A stretch of DNA of 64,000 nucleotides from an uncultured Gammaproteobacteria bacterium (GTDB lineage Bacteria; Pseudomonadota; Gammaproteobacteria; Eutrophobiales; Eutrophobiaceae), in assembly GCA_938084745.1 (NCBI GenBank), contig CALKEZ010000017.1, positions 47,458-111,457 on the forward strand. The letters are read 5' to 3'. The position numbers were made by a program, and so were the translations under genes. Below the pieces are notes generated by a model. It had not been told where the DNA came from and made no database searches. It worked only from the letters and a program-made list of their open reading frames with translations. Position 1 is the first letter of the stretch; the number at the start of each line of letters is the position of its first letter. Below, one piece after another: positions 29,492 to 38,382 of this stretch.

Positions 29492-30007
29492 TCAGTGATG
29501 TGTCAATAAGTCCTTGGCCAATAATTCTTTTGTTTTAGCGCGTTTATTCAGATCGGCACTAAAATAGATGCCAATAATAGACGTCACCAGACCTGCGGTT
29601 GTTGGCAGCAATGCTCTGGAAATACCTTCTGCCATTCCGCGCGCATTACCATTGCCAAAAACATTTAATACCTCAAAGATTGCGATCATTCCTGTGACTG
29701 TTCCAAGTAAACCAAGGAGCGGCAAGATCCCGGTTAATGCCTGTATCGGTATCAGGTTATGTTTTAGTGCAATCGATATTTCACTTAAAAAACCGTCTCT
29801 TATTTTAAGCGCGTACCACGATGACTGTTCACGCCGACGTTGCCATTGTTGCACGATAGCTTCCAGTCGAACCGGATAAACTTTATAGAGAAAATAATAA
29901 CGTTCAATAATTAACAACCAGAGAAATATAGACAACACGAAGACGCCTGTTAATACAGGGCCTCCTTTAGAGAAAAAATCTCGCATGATGTCTATTTGTT
30001 CAAACAT
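29492..30007 (-). CDS. exbB: ExbB-type MotA/TolQ/ExbB proton channel protein
   Basis: The 171-residue protein is short for ExbB, as ExbB2 is. It has three membrane segments (VLTGVFVLSIFLWLLIIERYY; LTGILPLLGLLGTVTGMIAIF; LLPTTAGLVTSIIGIYFSADL) and the conserved signature GLLGTVTGM. It forms the ring around ExbD. The start overlaps the end of the larger TolQ-like gene by eight bases. Confidence 0.94.
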   Translation of the reverse strand: MFEQIDIMRDFFSKGGPVLTGVFVLSIFLWLLIIERYYFLYKVYPVRLEAIVQQWQRRREQSSWYALKIRDGFLSEISIALKHNLIPIQALTGILPLLGLLGTVTGMIAIFEVLNVFGNGNARGMAEGISRALLPTTAGLVTSIIGIYFSADLNKRAKTKELLAKDLLTHH

Positions 30008-31346
30008 TGTTTTTAATGCGGTTTATTTCAGCAAGCAGTGCAACAAATGCAGTACTTTTTTCATCCAGAATCTGAATCAATGTATTGCTTTTTGCAGAGA
30101 GAAAACTATGGAATAACAATAAGGGTATCGCTACCAATAGCCCCATTACAGTTGTCACCAATGCTTGCGATATACCACCCGACATGACTCGTGGATCGCC
30201 TGTGCCGTATAGAGTAATGGACTGAAATGTTTCAATTATGCCTGTCACTGTTCCGAGTAATCCAAGTAGCGGTGATACCGCAGCAAGCAATGCAAGGGCA
30301 CCTAAACCGCGTTGTATTTTCGGCATTTCTTTTAATATTGCTTCATCCAGTTTTAGTCCCAGGGTTTCTGTATCAACATCGGGGTTTTTAATATAAACAG
30401 CCATGATACGACCGAGCGGATTGTTACCGGGCTTTTTACTCTTAAGTTGTTTCTGTACTTTTCGTCCGGTGGTGACGAGTACAATTAAACGCTCCAGTGA
30501 AATTAATACACCGATTAAGCCGATAAATATGATCACATAACCAACAATACCACCTTGTTCTATACGGTTTTTAAGATCCGGAACCTGAACTAAAAGTGCT
30601 AACATCGCACCACGTGTAGGATCAATGGGAAAAGCATGGATACCCGCATCAGCATTTTCAAGATCCTGTGCCATATCAAGAAAACGTTGGCCGGGTTGTC
30701 TGCCGGGTTCTATGAGTTTACCGGTCTCGGGTAAATTTCTTAAAAAACGTCCGGCAGAGACAGCATTAAAAACGCCAATCCGAGTTACATTCTGTTCAAT
30801 TTCATTTCCAGCAGCAGTGACAATTTTGCCCGGGAATGTCACGACCTTGCCAGACTCAACCATTTCATCCATTGCTAAAAGCCAAAGGTCTTCAAGCTCT
30901 TGTAATGATGGCAGTTCTTTGCGACTTGCTAGTACGTCCAGTATTTTATCGCGATCAGGTTTTTGCGCTGAAACAAGTGATGAATCAATAATGACATCCA
31001 TATCACCGGCTATTTGTTTAACTATGCCATCTAACTCACTGAGCGCACCCATTTTTTCTTTCAATACAGCATTTTGTCGTGCAATCTCAAGATCATAGCT
31101 GTCATAATTTTTCCTTAAAGACTCACTACGTTGTTCTTCTGCCTCATATTGTTTTAATGCAGCCTCCAGCAATTCCTTTTGTTTGTTGCGTGCATTTTTA
31201 AACTCTGACTCACGTTTCGTCAGAACAGCCTTTTCTTTGGAACGTTCTTTTTGTACTTGTTCGAGTAGTGATTGTAAATCGTTCGGTTCTTCAGCATAGA
31301 CAGGCGTCAGGAACAGGCACAGGTATAAAATAATTAGTTTGTTCAT
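30000..31346 (-). CDS. TtpC-like MotA/TolQ/ExbB protein with periplasmic coiled coil
   Basis: The 448-residue protein has a signal peptide (about 1-18, VYAEEP), a long coiled-coil and mixed periplasmic region (about 20-260, rich in Lys/Glu, for example QVQKERSKEKAVLTKRESEF). A C-terminal TolQ/ExbB domain with three membrane segments follows (about 265-440, including LLGLLGTVTGIIETFQ). This is the architecture of TtpC, the extra component required by Vibrio TonB2 systems. It overlaps the DUF3450 stop by one base and exbB by eight. Confidence 0.9.
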   Translation of the reverse strand: MNKLIILYLCLFLTPVYAEEPNDLQSLLEQVQKERSKEKAVLTKRESEFKNARNKQKELLEAALKQYEAEEQRSESLRKNYDSYDLEIARQNAVLKEKMGALSELDGIVKQIAGDMDVIIDSSLVSAQKPDRDKILDVLASRKELPSLQELEDLWLLAMDEMVESGKVVTFPGKIVTAAGNEIEQNVTRIGVFNAVSAGRFLRNLPETGKLIEPGRQPGQRFLDMAQDLENADAGIHAFPIDPTRGAMLALLVQVPDLKNRIEQGGIVGYVIIFIGLIGVLISLERLIVLVTTGRKVQKQLKSKKPGNNPLGRIMAVYIKNPDVDTETLGLKLDEAILKEMPKIQRGLGALALLAAVSPLLGLLGTVTGIIETFQSITLYGTGDPRVMSGGISQALVTTVMGLLVAIPLLLFHSFLSAKSNTLIQILDEKSTAFVALLAEINRIKNNV

Positions 31347-32119
31347 TATTTTTTCCCCGTAACGTCAACTGGCAGTTTTATAAGTTCCGGTGGCGACTGT
31401 TTCTTTGCAATCTGTATACCTTGCTTGATAGAACGATCATATTCAGAGGATAATTTGTCCCAGTTTTTTGTTTCCTTGTTCCACACACCACTTAATTTTC
31501 CATCCAGAGTCTGAAAGCTAATGAGTAATCGCCCTACGCGTAAAACATCAACAGTGTATTCCTGTCCGCCCATATTAACGGTGTCTGTATAAGCTTCTAT
31601 AGTTCGACCGTATTCCATTTCAATTTGGTATGCTTCCATAATGCGCCGGTATTTTTCAGGCAATGTGACATCTGGTCGATCCATGATTTCTTTCAAACCA
31701 GCTACACGCTGTTGTCGTTCCTGGGTGAGAAACGGAAGATCCAGTTTTACAAACGTGTCTAACGTGTCAATCATTTTAATCATTAACGGCACAATGCTAC
31801 GTTGCGTTTCCTCTACATTATCAAGCTGTCGCTTTATCGAATTTAAAGAGACTTTTTGTTGTTTGATTAGTTTCGATAATTGAGTGTTGTAGGTCTCAAG
31901 GCTATCCGTTTTCAGGATGGCATCACGGTATTGTTGAACCAAATCTTTAGTTTGGTTCACCAGTTGGTCCACATTTTTTTGCGATTTTATATTCTCTTCC
32001 AGAGTCTCTAGCTTGGTTTCGACCGCTGCTTCGAGTGGTTTAGTATCGGCAATCGTGTGATTTGGCAGTACAAGACTGAGGAGCACTGTTATAAAAGTAT
32101 ACTTGATGCATTTGTCCAT
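31346..32119 (-). CDS. DUF3450 family periplasmic protein, first gene of the TonB2-type operon
   Basis: The 257-residue protein has a signal peptide (about 1-24, LVLPNHTIADT), a long helical coiled-coil segment (about 35-130) and a C-terminal part with the family text MDRPDVTLPEKYRRIMEAYQIEMEYGRTIEAY and GRLLISFQTLDG. DUF3450 proteins are encoded at the head of TonB2/TtpC operons. The molecular role is not established; a periplasmic partner of TtpC is likely. Its promoter must lie in the 176-base divergent gap shared with the histidine kinase gene. Confidence 0.9.
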   Translation of the reverse strand: MDKCIKYTFITVLLSLVLPNHTIADTKPLEAAVETKLETLEENIKSQKNVDQLVNQTKDLVQQYRDAILKTDSLETYNTQLSKLIKQQKVSLNSIKRQLDNVEETQRSIVPLMIKMIDTLDTFVKLDLPFLTQERQQRVAGLKEIMDRPDVTLPEKYRRIMEAYQIEMEYGRTIEAYTDTVNMGGQEYTVDVLRVGRLLISFQTLDGKLSGVWNKETKNWDKLSSEYDRSIKQGIQIAKKQSPPELIKLPVDVTGKK

Positions 32120-32295
32120 CAGGAGTTTTTCCTAATTGATTAAAATATTGACTGATTAAATCTCAGCGGTATTGTAAATTCACAATTTACCCTAAGAATA
32201 TAAGATTTAATATACCTAGTTCAAATACAATGTATCTGTAATTCAATTAGATCGGCTTTATTTCTAGAATCTTTAATCAAGAGGTTAAATTATAA

Positions 32296-33627
32296 ATGAG
32301 CCTGAGAATCAGACTGAATCTATTAATAACGCTATTATTCATTGGTCTGTTTATATGTAGTAGTTTTTATGTCATCGCCAATGCACGTAAAGCTGTTCAG
32401 CATGAAGTTGAATCGACAGCGCAACTTGCCCTGCAGTTAATTCAAATCGCCATCTCTTCAGTTTCAATGGAGGCAGAAGAACAGGATAAACTAAAGATAC
32501 TGGATAGTTTATCCAGTCTGGACGAAACGAGGCACCTGCGTATCGAAATTCGAAATCCAGCGGATGTCTTGATGCCAGACGAAGAGTTTAGCATTATTGA
32601 GAATGCTAAAGCCCCGGACTGGTTTGTGAAACTGGTACAGCCGCCGCCTACCGAAATACGACGCTGGTTGAATAGTCCTGCTATAGCACCGACAGGCGTC
32701 ATTATCCGCGCAGATCCAACCGATGAAATTGACGAGAACTGGTCTGAAGTTCGAAGCATATTAATTGCACTATCAGTCTTTATAGTGCTGGCAAACATGC
32801 TGGTGTATATCACGATCGGAAAATATTTAGCACCTATCAAGACTGTTCTGGCCGGACTTTCTGGTATTGAACAGGGAAATTATCAATTAGAACTACCGCA
32901 TTTCAGATTGCCCGAACTCGATCGAATTTCACAGCAATTTAATCATATGGCCAGGGTCTTGTCGGAGAGTAAGGCCAAAAATCAATTGTTAACGCAGCGT
33001 TCACTTGAGATACAGGAGGAAGAACGTCGACATCTTGCACAGGAATTACACGATGAACTGGGACAGACAATAGCCGCTATCAAGGCGGTTGCCGCAGCGA
33101 CAATCAATAGTCCGGAATCTGATCAGAAGCAGGTCACAACGAGCTTAAACACAATTATTGAATATTCAGATCATATCTATCAAGTTGCAAAGAACATGAT
33201 GTCTCGATTACGTCCTTCCGTCCTGGATGAGTTTGGACTGGTTAAGGCATTGCAAACGATGATCGATGACTGGAATAGTCTGCAAGATGATATCTTTTGT
33301 CACTTTTCATTTTCAAACATGCCGTCTGATCTCTCTGATTCATTGAATATACACTTGTTTAGAATCGTTCAGGAAAGCTTGACCAATGTCTTAAAACATT
33401 CTTCTGCAAGTAAGGTCTTTATAACGTTAAATAAAACTAAATGTTCTGGTATAGATCATATACATTTGAAGGTACAGGATGACGGTATTGGTCTGGATGA
33501 GCAGGCCGTTACCACGGGGATGGGCTTGCCGGGTATGAAAGAACGCGTTGAAATGAATGATGGCGTCTTTGTAATAACAAGTGAAGTTGGCAAAGGACTG
33601 ACTATCGAAATATATATTCCAATATAA
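32296..33627 (+). CDS. NarL-family sensor histidine kinase
   Basis: The 443-residue membrane sensor has TM1 about 7-29, a periplasmic sensor of about 120 residues, TM2 about 153-174, HAMP about 175-228, HisKA_3 with phospho-acceptor His252 (RRHLAQELHDELGQT), and a HATPase_c domain (VQDDGIGLDEQAV, GMGLPGMKERV). The LuxR-type partner lies 17 bases downstream. Two-component pairs of this type control PQQ alcohol dehydrogenases in pseudomonads (ExaDE, PedS2/PedR2). The quinoprotein-associated genes right after it make a similar role plausible here. The ligand cannot be deduced. Confidence 0.92.
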   Translation: MSLRIRLNLLITLLFIGLFICSSFYVIANARKAVQHEVESTAQLALQLIQIAISSVSMEAEEQDKLKILDSLSSLDETRHLRIEIRNPADVLMPDEEFSIIENAKAPDWFVKLVQPPPTEIRRWLNSPAIAPTGVIIRADPTDEIDENWSEVRSILIALSVFIVLANMLVYITIGKYLAPIKTVLAGLSGIEQGNYQLELPHFRLPELDRISQQFNHMARVLSESKAKNQLLTQRSLEIQEEERRHLAQELHDELGQTIAAIKAVAAATINSPESDQKQVTTSLNTIIEYSDHIYQVAKNMMSRLRPSVLDEFGLVKALQTMIDDWNSLQDDIFCHFSFSNMPSDLSDSLNIHLFRIVQESLTNVLKHSSASKVFITLNKTKCSGIDHIHLKVQDDGIGLDEQAVTTGMGLPGMKERVEMNDGVFVITSEVGKGLTIEIYIPI

Positions 33628-33644
33628 AATAGAAGAGACACTTT

Positions 33645-34286
33645 ATGAGTAACAGAATAAAAGTAATGTTAGTTGATGATCACGCAGTGGTACGCGCGGG
33701 TTATCAAATGCTGTTAAAAAACTCAGCAGATATAACTGTTGTGGCAGAGGCCAGTAATGGAGAAGAAGCGTATCAGTGTTACATCAGTCATGCACCGGAT
33801 GTGATCGTTATGGATATATCCATGCCGGGTATGGGTGGCATAGAATCAATCAAGCGAATTTATACACGCGATAATAAAGCCAGAATTCTGGTCTTCAGTA
33901 TGCATGAGGAAGTGCTTTTTGTAGAACAGGCTCTACAAGCGGGTGCCAGCGGCTATATTACCAAGAGTACAGATCCACAATTACTGGTGGAGGCGATAAG
34001 ACGTGTTGCCGTAGGGGAAAAGTATATTGATGCCGAACTCGCACAGAGATTGGCTTATCAAAAATCACGCGGGCATGATTCACTTTTATCCGATTTGTCT
34101 ACGCGTGAATTTGAGATATTTTGTATGTTAGCTGAAGGCTTGAATACCAGTGAAATAGCGAAACGTTTATCTTTAAGTTATAAAACTGTCGCCAATTACA
34201 GCACGCAGATAAAGAGCAAGCTTAATGTCACCACTGTTGCAGATATTGCGCGTCTTGCTATTCGCTATAACGTGATTCAGGCCTGA
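33645..34286 (+). CDS. NarL/LuxR-family response regulator
   Basis: The 213-residue protein has a receiver domain (1-120) with Asp57 as phospho-acceptor (VIVMDISMPGMGG) and a LuxR helix-turn-helix (about 148-210: LSTREFEIFCMLAEGLNTS and SYKTVANYSTQIKSKL). It is cotranscribed with the kinase upstream and ends at a hairpin shared with the convergent YVTN gene. Candidate targets are the neighbouring quinoprotein-linked genes. Confidence 0.93.
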   Translation: MSNRIKVMLVDDHAVVRAGYQMLLKNSADITVVAEASNGEEAYQCYISHAPDVIVMDISMPGMGGIESIKRIYTRDNKARILVFSMHEEVLFVEQALQAGASGYITKSTDPQLLVEAIRRVAVGEKYIDAELAQRLAYQKSRGHDSLLSDLSTREFEIFCMLAEGLNTSEIAKRLSLSYKTVANYSTQIKSKLNVTTVADIARLAIRYNVIQA

Positions 34287-34289
34287 ATC

Positions 34290-34320
34290 ATGCCGGGACA
34301 GACTGAAACTGTCCCGGCAT
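34290..34320. terminator. Shared hairpin between convergent genes
   Basis: ATGCCGGGACAG (34290-34301) pairs with CTGTCCCGGCAT (34309-34320) over a seven-base loop. The 12-pair GC-rich stem is placed between two converging genes. No long T-run follows on either strand, so it may act as a bidirectional but imperfect terminator. Confidence 0.65.
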
Positions 34321-34334
34321 AGCATTACAGCAAT

Positions 34335-35288
34335 TTAATCGTTAATTACGATGCCCCATGGAAATTTACCCACGTCGACGATTTTAATAACCTCATTTTT
34401 GTCAGTATCGATGACGGATACAGTACTACTCACGCCATCAGTAGTGAACAGGCGTTTCCCGTCTTTCGATATAGCCAGTCCCCATACGCGTTTTCCTACC
34501 GGGATTTTCTTGATGATTTCTAATGAGTCAGCATCCATTACCACCACTTTATTCGCCCGGCCGCCAGCGACATAGAGGGTTGATTCATCTTTACTTAAAA
34601 CCACATCTTTGGGTTTTGATGAGCTGTCGCCAGTGGTTCCTTTTTTTATGACTTTCGCAGATGCGATATCAACCTTGACGACTTCACCACTTATTTCCGC
34701 TGTTGCATAAGCAATGTTTCCTGATTGTGTGAACGTTGCCGCACGAGGGCGTGAGCCAACAAGAATATTACTCTCAATGGTATTATCTTCTGCGTTAATT
34801 ACATGCAGCATATTAGTCGATTCACTGGTGACAATGACACGTCTGCCGTCGGGAGAGATGGCGACACCTTCCGGTTCCAGTCCTACACGTATTTCAGCTA
34901 CTTGTTCTCCAGTTTTTGGATTAAATACAGTGGCCTTTGCATCGTCTTCATTTGAAATGTAGATATTCCCATTAGGGTGAACCGCGAACGTCTCAGGGTC
35001 GGAACCTGCTTCAAATTCTCTCAATATCTTGAGCGATACCGGGTCAATCACCTTGATCTTGTTTTCTTCACTGACGGCAACATAAAGCTCAGTTCCATCC
35101 GGGGAGAGTCCAATGCCTCTTGGACGCTCACCAATCTCGATAGTCTCTTCGACAGCTAAAGAATCACCGCTGATAACGGAAACAGTATTACTCCGTTCAT
35201 TTGTCACAAAGATACGTCCAGTAGGTGCGGCATTGACAGTATTTGAAGCAAATAGATATAGCAACAAAGGTAGTAAATATAGTTTCAT
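34335..35288 (-). CDS. PQQ-catabolism-associated YVTN beta-propeller protein
   Basis: The 317-residue exported protein has a signal peptide (about 1-20, NTVNAA). It then consists of about seven YVTN/NHL-like blades of some 42 residues, with repeated patterns such as NERSNTVSVISGD, GERPRGIGLSPDGTELYVA and VIDTDKNEVIKIVDVGKFP. This matches the beta-propeller family found with PQQ-dependent alcohol oxidation systems. The next gene upstream is the associated binding protein, 39 bases away. The function is not biochemically known; a periplasmic chaperone or structural role has been assumed. Confidence 0.85.
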   Translation of the reverse strand: MKLYLLPLLLYLFASNTVNAAPTGRIFVTNERSNTVSVISGDSLAVEETIEIGERPRGIGLSPDGTELYVAVSEENKIKVIDPVSLKILREFEAGSDPETFAVHPNGNIYISNEDDAKATVFNPKTGEQVAEIRVGLEPEGVAISPDGRRVIVTSESTNMLHVINAEDNTIESNILVGSRPRAATFTQSGNIAYATAEISGEVVKVDIASAKVIKKGTTGDSSSKPKDVVLSKDESTLYVAGGRANKVVVMDADSLEIIKKIPVGKRVWGLAISKDGKRLFTTDGVSSTVSVIDTDKNEVIKIVDVGKFPWGIVIND

Positions 35289-35327
35289 TTATAACTCCCG
35301 GTATTTTAAATTTTAATAAGCAATAGA

Positions 35328-36143
35328 CTACTTTTGACAGTTTAATGTTCCCAAACTGTCCAATGTTGGTGGTTTGGCGATACCACGGACGGGTGCTTCC
35401 GCAACAATGTTGTTATTTTCAACCAACAGCATTGGTTGACGCAATTGCCCTGTTTCTCTGAAGTTCATATCGCTTCCTTTCTGGCCATCAAAAATCAATT
35501 CTGTTCTAAGGTATGTTAATAATTTTGCAGGATCTGTAATGTTTGTCCTGGCAACGGTATCAGATGTCATTTTTACTGCTGCCCAACCGGCCCATGAATA
35601 ATCATTCATCTCTACGTTAGCACTCTTTTTGAAACGCTTATTGAGATCGCGTGCAGCAAACTTTACGAAATCAGGATGCCAGGCATAGGCATTAGCATCT
35701 GACTCAGCTTTTTTCATCTTCCACTGTTTAACCGCATCAGAGATCATGCTGTTACTGGGGATTATATGCAGCGCATTTCTAATGCAACTTGTCCTCAGGT
35801 TATCGTCTTTTAGTGATAAATTAAAAATCGGCATATCGGGCAAACTTTCTGTAAGTTTTGTGAACGTATCGCTATCAACAGATGTCAGGATTGCGATGTA
35901 TTTGGAATAATCATTTTTAGACATATTTTCATTGGATATTATATCCAGCTTATATCGTTGATTAAGAAACTGGCCTTGCAAATTAGCTTCATCCAGTCCT
36001 TGTTGAACGCCGAGCAAGGGGTTGGGGTCAGCTTGACCAATATAGGCAAATGTTACTTCAATACTTTCAGCGAAGACGCTATTCGATACTAATAGCAACA
36101 TCATTACGCCGGGCAACATGTGTGCAATGTGTCTTTTAATCAT
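35328..36143 (-). CDS. Shortened ABC-type substrate-binding protein of the PQQ alcohol dehydrogenase type
   Basis: The 271-residue protein has a signal peptide (about 1-25, SNSVFAESI) and family-like segments (VTFAYIGQADPNPLLGVQQGLDEAN; then AYAWHPDFVKFAARDLNKRF, NDYSWAGWAAVKMTSD and GSDMNFRETGQLRQPMLLV). Full members of this periplasmic-binding family are usually 350 residues or longer. Here the middle (after SDAVKQWKMKK) appears shortened, so the protein may no longer form a complete two-lobed binding site. The ABC permease and ATPase genes usual in such clusters are missing. Confidence 0.78.
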   Translation of the reverse strand: MIKRHIAHMLPGVMMLLLVSNSVFAESIEVTFAYIGQADPNPLLGVQQGLDEANLQGQFLNQRYKLDIISNENMSKNDYSKYIAILTSVDSDTFTKLTESLPDMPIFNLSLKDDNLRTSCIRNALHIIPSNSMISDAVKQWKMKKAESDANAYAWHPDFVKFAARDLNKRFKKSANVEMNDYSWAGWAAVKMTSDTVARTNITDPAKLLTYLRTELIFDGQKGSDMNFRETGQLRQPMLLVENNNIVAEAPVRGIAKPPTLDSLGTLNCQK

Positions 36144-36353
36144 AGAATGATACCTTTGGGGTAAATTAATGGTTATCTTATAAATTAACAGTATTAATTT
36201 CTAATGGAGCTCAGAAATACTATAGGTATGCAATTAAGCAGAGGCTTTTTAAGTGTGACAACAGGTCATGGAAAAAATTCAATTGAATCGAAAATGGCAA
36301 ACTAACTCGATCAGGATACCAGTCTGTCTGGTTTAAAGATATATGTGCACTCG

Positions 36354-37511
36354 TTACTGCCAATTTTTACGGCGACGATATATTGTCGTACGATCAATAT
36401 TTAATATCTTGGCTGCTTTGCTTATGTTGTTATTTGTTCTAAGCAGTGTGTTTCTAATCAGGTCATCTTCCTTTGAGCGTAAACTGGTAAAACTATTAAT
36501 TATTTTATTGCCACCCACAATCATGATGAAACATCCTGATTGTTTGCCTTCGATCATAATGGGTTTCAAGATAATCCGAGAAGTCCCCCCGAGCACTTGT
36601 TCCAGCTCGACTTCACATTCTTTTTGAGTATTGTTTAAAAAACAGGCGTCGATAAGTGAGCCAAGGTTTGGAAAAAAGTTATCGATAGGTTTGTTGATTA
36701 GCGAAGAGGTAGAGTTTAATAATGCGCTCGTATGCGAGTTCATATCGACAATATAGCCATGTTCGTCAACGATAAGTGATGCCTCATTGGGATAATTTAT
36801 TTGTATGTCAAAATAGGCGAGCCGTAATTTTTCACGATTTTTAAGCCGTATGACAGATAACTCTGTTTCTATCGACTGTGTGATCGACATAGCCAGCGCC
36901 ATTGCTTCAATACAGACTTTATTTGCAGGACCAGTGATATCAACACACCCCAGTATTGAATTGTTGTACGGATTATGTATAGGTGATCCGTAACATACCC
37001 ATGGCTGCCAACCTCTACAATAATGCTCTGCACCCAATACAAGTTCGGGTTGTCCTAATGCTAAAGCGGTGCCTATACCGTTAGGACCAGCGACGTCTTC
37101 GCTCCAGTCACTACCCGGCCTGAAATTAATTTTTTCCAGATGATCTCTAATAGTACTGTGACCAACGGAATACAAAATTCTTCCGGCACTATCGGCAAGA
37201 ATAATCGCGTGACCAGTGCCCTCAACAGAAACAGCCATTCTGTCGAGTACGTTTTTGCCTGATATTCCGAGGTGCTCGGAGTGTAATCTCGATTCAATGT
37301 CTTCTTCAGAAATGACCCGGCTGACACGATTCTTGAAAGGGTTAATAAATGATTCACGGCAACGTAACCAGCTATTGGCTATAACAGGCCGCAAAATGTC
37401 ATGGTTTAATTGCCCAGTACCAACAAATCTTTCCCAACTATTCGCGATAGCAAATTGTGATGCGTGGGTATTATGCGGGATCGTTCTTTTTATTGTTTCC
37501 AGCGTATACAT
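36354..37511 (-). CDS. AcoR-like transcriptional regulator without the AAA+ domain
   Basis: The 385-residue protein has an AcoR-type N-terminus (SWERFVGTGQL, NSWLRCRESFINP), a GAF sensor (about 60-215, HAIILADSAGRILYSVG, GPNGIGTALALGQPELVLGAEHYC), a PAS-like segment (about 235-330) and a C-terminal Fis-type helix-turn-helix (ISKAAKILNIDRTTIYRRRKNW). The central sigma-54-interacting ATPase, with GAFTGA, is absent and the frame is intact. It therefore cannot open sigma-54 promoters by itself; it may act as a repressor or sigma-70 regulator. It is divergent from the AOR operon, its probable target. A full-length paralogue lies at 54765-56747. Confidence 0.88.
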   Translation of the reverse strand: MYTLETIKRTIPHNTHASQFAIANSWERFVGTGQLNHDILRPVIANSWLRCRESFINPFKNRVSRVISEEDIESRLHSEHLGISGKNVLDRMAVSVEGTGHAIILADSAGRILYSVGHSTIRDHLEKINFRPGSDWSEDVAGPNGIGTALALGQPELVLGAEHYCRGWQPWVCYGSPIHNPYNNSILGCVDITGPANKVCIEAMALAMSITQSIETELSVIRLKNREKLRLAYFDIQINYPNEASLIVDEHGYIVDMNSHTSALLNSTSSLINKPIDNFFPNLGSLIDACFLNNTQKECEVELEQVLGGTSRIILKPIMIEGKQSGCFIMIVGGNKIINSFTSLRSKEDDLIRNTLLRTNNNISKAAKILNIDRTTIYRRRKNWQ

Positions 37512-37891
37512 TCTTTATCCATCAATAATTAATGCTGCTAATCGGCATAGTTATTAAATAAAACCCTGCCAATTGCATTATGATTAAAAATAGAGGTTTC
37601 TGCTAGTATTGTGGTAAAAACATAATTCTGAAATACGGCACTGAATAGCACTGAAATTTTGGATGTTGCATTTTGCAACGTTCTCATTCTCAAAGAAATA
37701 TTCTTAACTATAATGATATTAACTATAATGATATTAACTATAGGTGATATCATTGTGAATAGCGTTTATAATTGGGTCTTAAATTATAGAGTTCTATCAT
37801 TTTCAATAAGATAGACGGAATCATTAAAGTTCCTTAGATATTGGATCATTAAGAATTCAGTTCAGGACTAAATAATAAGAGGGGTATTGAA
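37512..37891. promoter_or_regulatory. Divergent control region between the AcoR-like regulator and the AOR operon
   Basis: The 380-base AT-rich gap contains a perfect inverted repeat GTTGCA-TTT-TGCAAC (37665-37679). About 25 bases later there is a 15-bp tandem repeat TAACTATAATGATAT at 37705-37719 and 37720-37734, with a partial third copy to 37750. The repeats contain TATAAT hexamers (37709-37714 and 37724-37729) that could serve as -10 elements. No GG-N10-GC sigma-54 promoter was found here, consistent with a regulator lacking AAA+. The palindrome is a candidate binding site. Confidence 0.5.
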
Positions 37892-38371
37892 ATGCTCAGA
37901 TCTTTACAGATCGAACCGGAAAAATGCACTGGTTGTCTGCAATGTGAAATGGCTTGTTCCTATGAGGCCGAAGGGGTTTTCAACCCATCTAAATCACGTA
38001 TAAAAATATTTACCTTTCATGAAGAGGGACGCTTCGTTCCTTATACCTGTACGCAATGTAGTGAAGCGTGGTGTATGCATGCTTGCCCTGTTGAGGCTAT
38101 TGTCATTAACAAAGCAACCGGGGCAAAAGAGGTCATCGACGATATTTGTGTCGGCTGTAAAGTCTGCACAATTGCCTGTCCATTTGGTACGGTTAATTAC
38201 AATCAAGATACTGGCACAGTCTATAAATGCGATTTGTGTGGCGGTGATCCGGAATGTGCCAAGGCTTGTCCTACTCAGGCAATCACCTATGTGGATTCTG
38301 ATCACGGTGGTCTGGAAAGAATGCGTGCGCATGCGGCAAAAAATCTTCCACAAGATAGTGCGCAAACCTAG
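37892..38371 (+). CDS. Ferredoxin-like Fe-S subunit of aldehyde oxidoreductase (AorA-like)
   Basis: The 159-residue protein has four cysteine motifs that should bind four [4Fe-4S] clusters: CTGCLQCEMAC, CTQCSEAWCMHAC, CVGCKVCTIAC and CDLCGGDPECAKAC. This polyferredoxin type serves as electron wire between the tungsten subunit and an FAD subunit in AorABC-type enzymes (known from Aromatoleum aromaticum). The gene is first in a five-gene operon and precedes the AOR gene by 11 bases. A good ribosome-binding site (AGAGGGG) lies before the ATG. Confidence 0.9.
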   Translation: MLRSLQIEPEKCTGCLQCEMACSYEAEGVFNPSKSRIKIFTFHEEGRFVPYTCTQCSEAWCMHACPVEAIVINKATGAKEVIDDICVGCKVCTIACPFGTVNYNQDTGTVYKCDLCGGDPECAKACPTQAITYVDSDHGGLERMRAHAAKNLPQDSAQT

Positions 38372-38382
38372 GAGAATTAGAA

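Noticed and set aside
37705..37750. CRISPR-like repeat array
   Set aside because: Units are 15 bp, directly adjacent with no spacers and fewer than three copies; no cas genes are present in the window.
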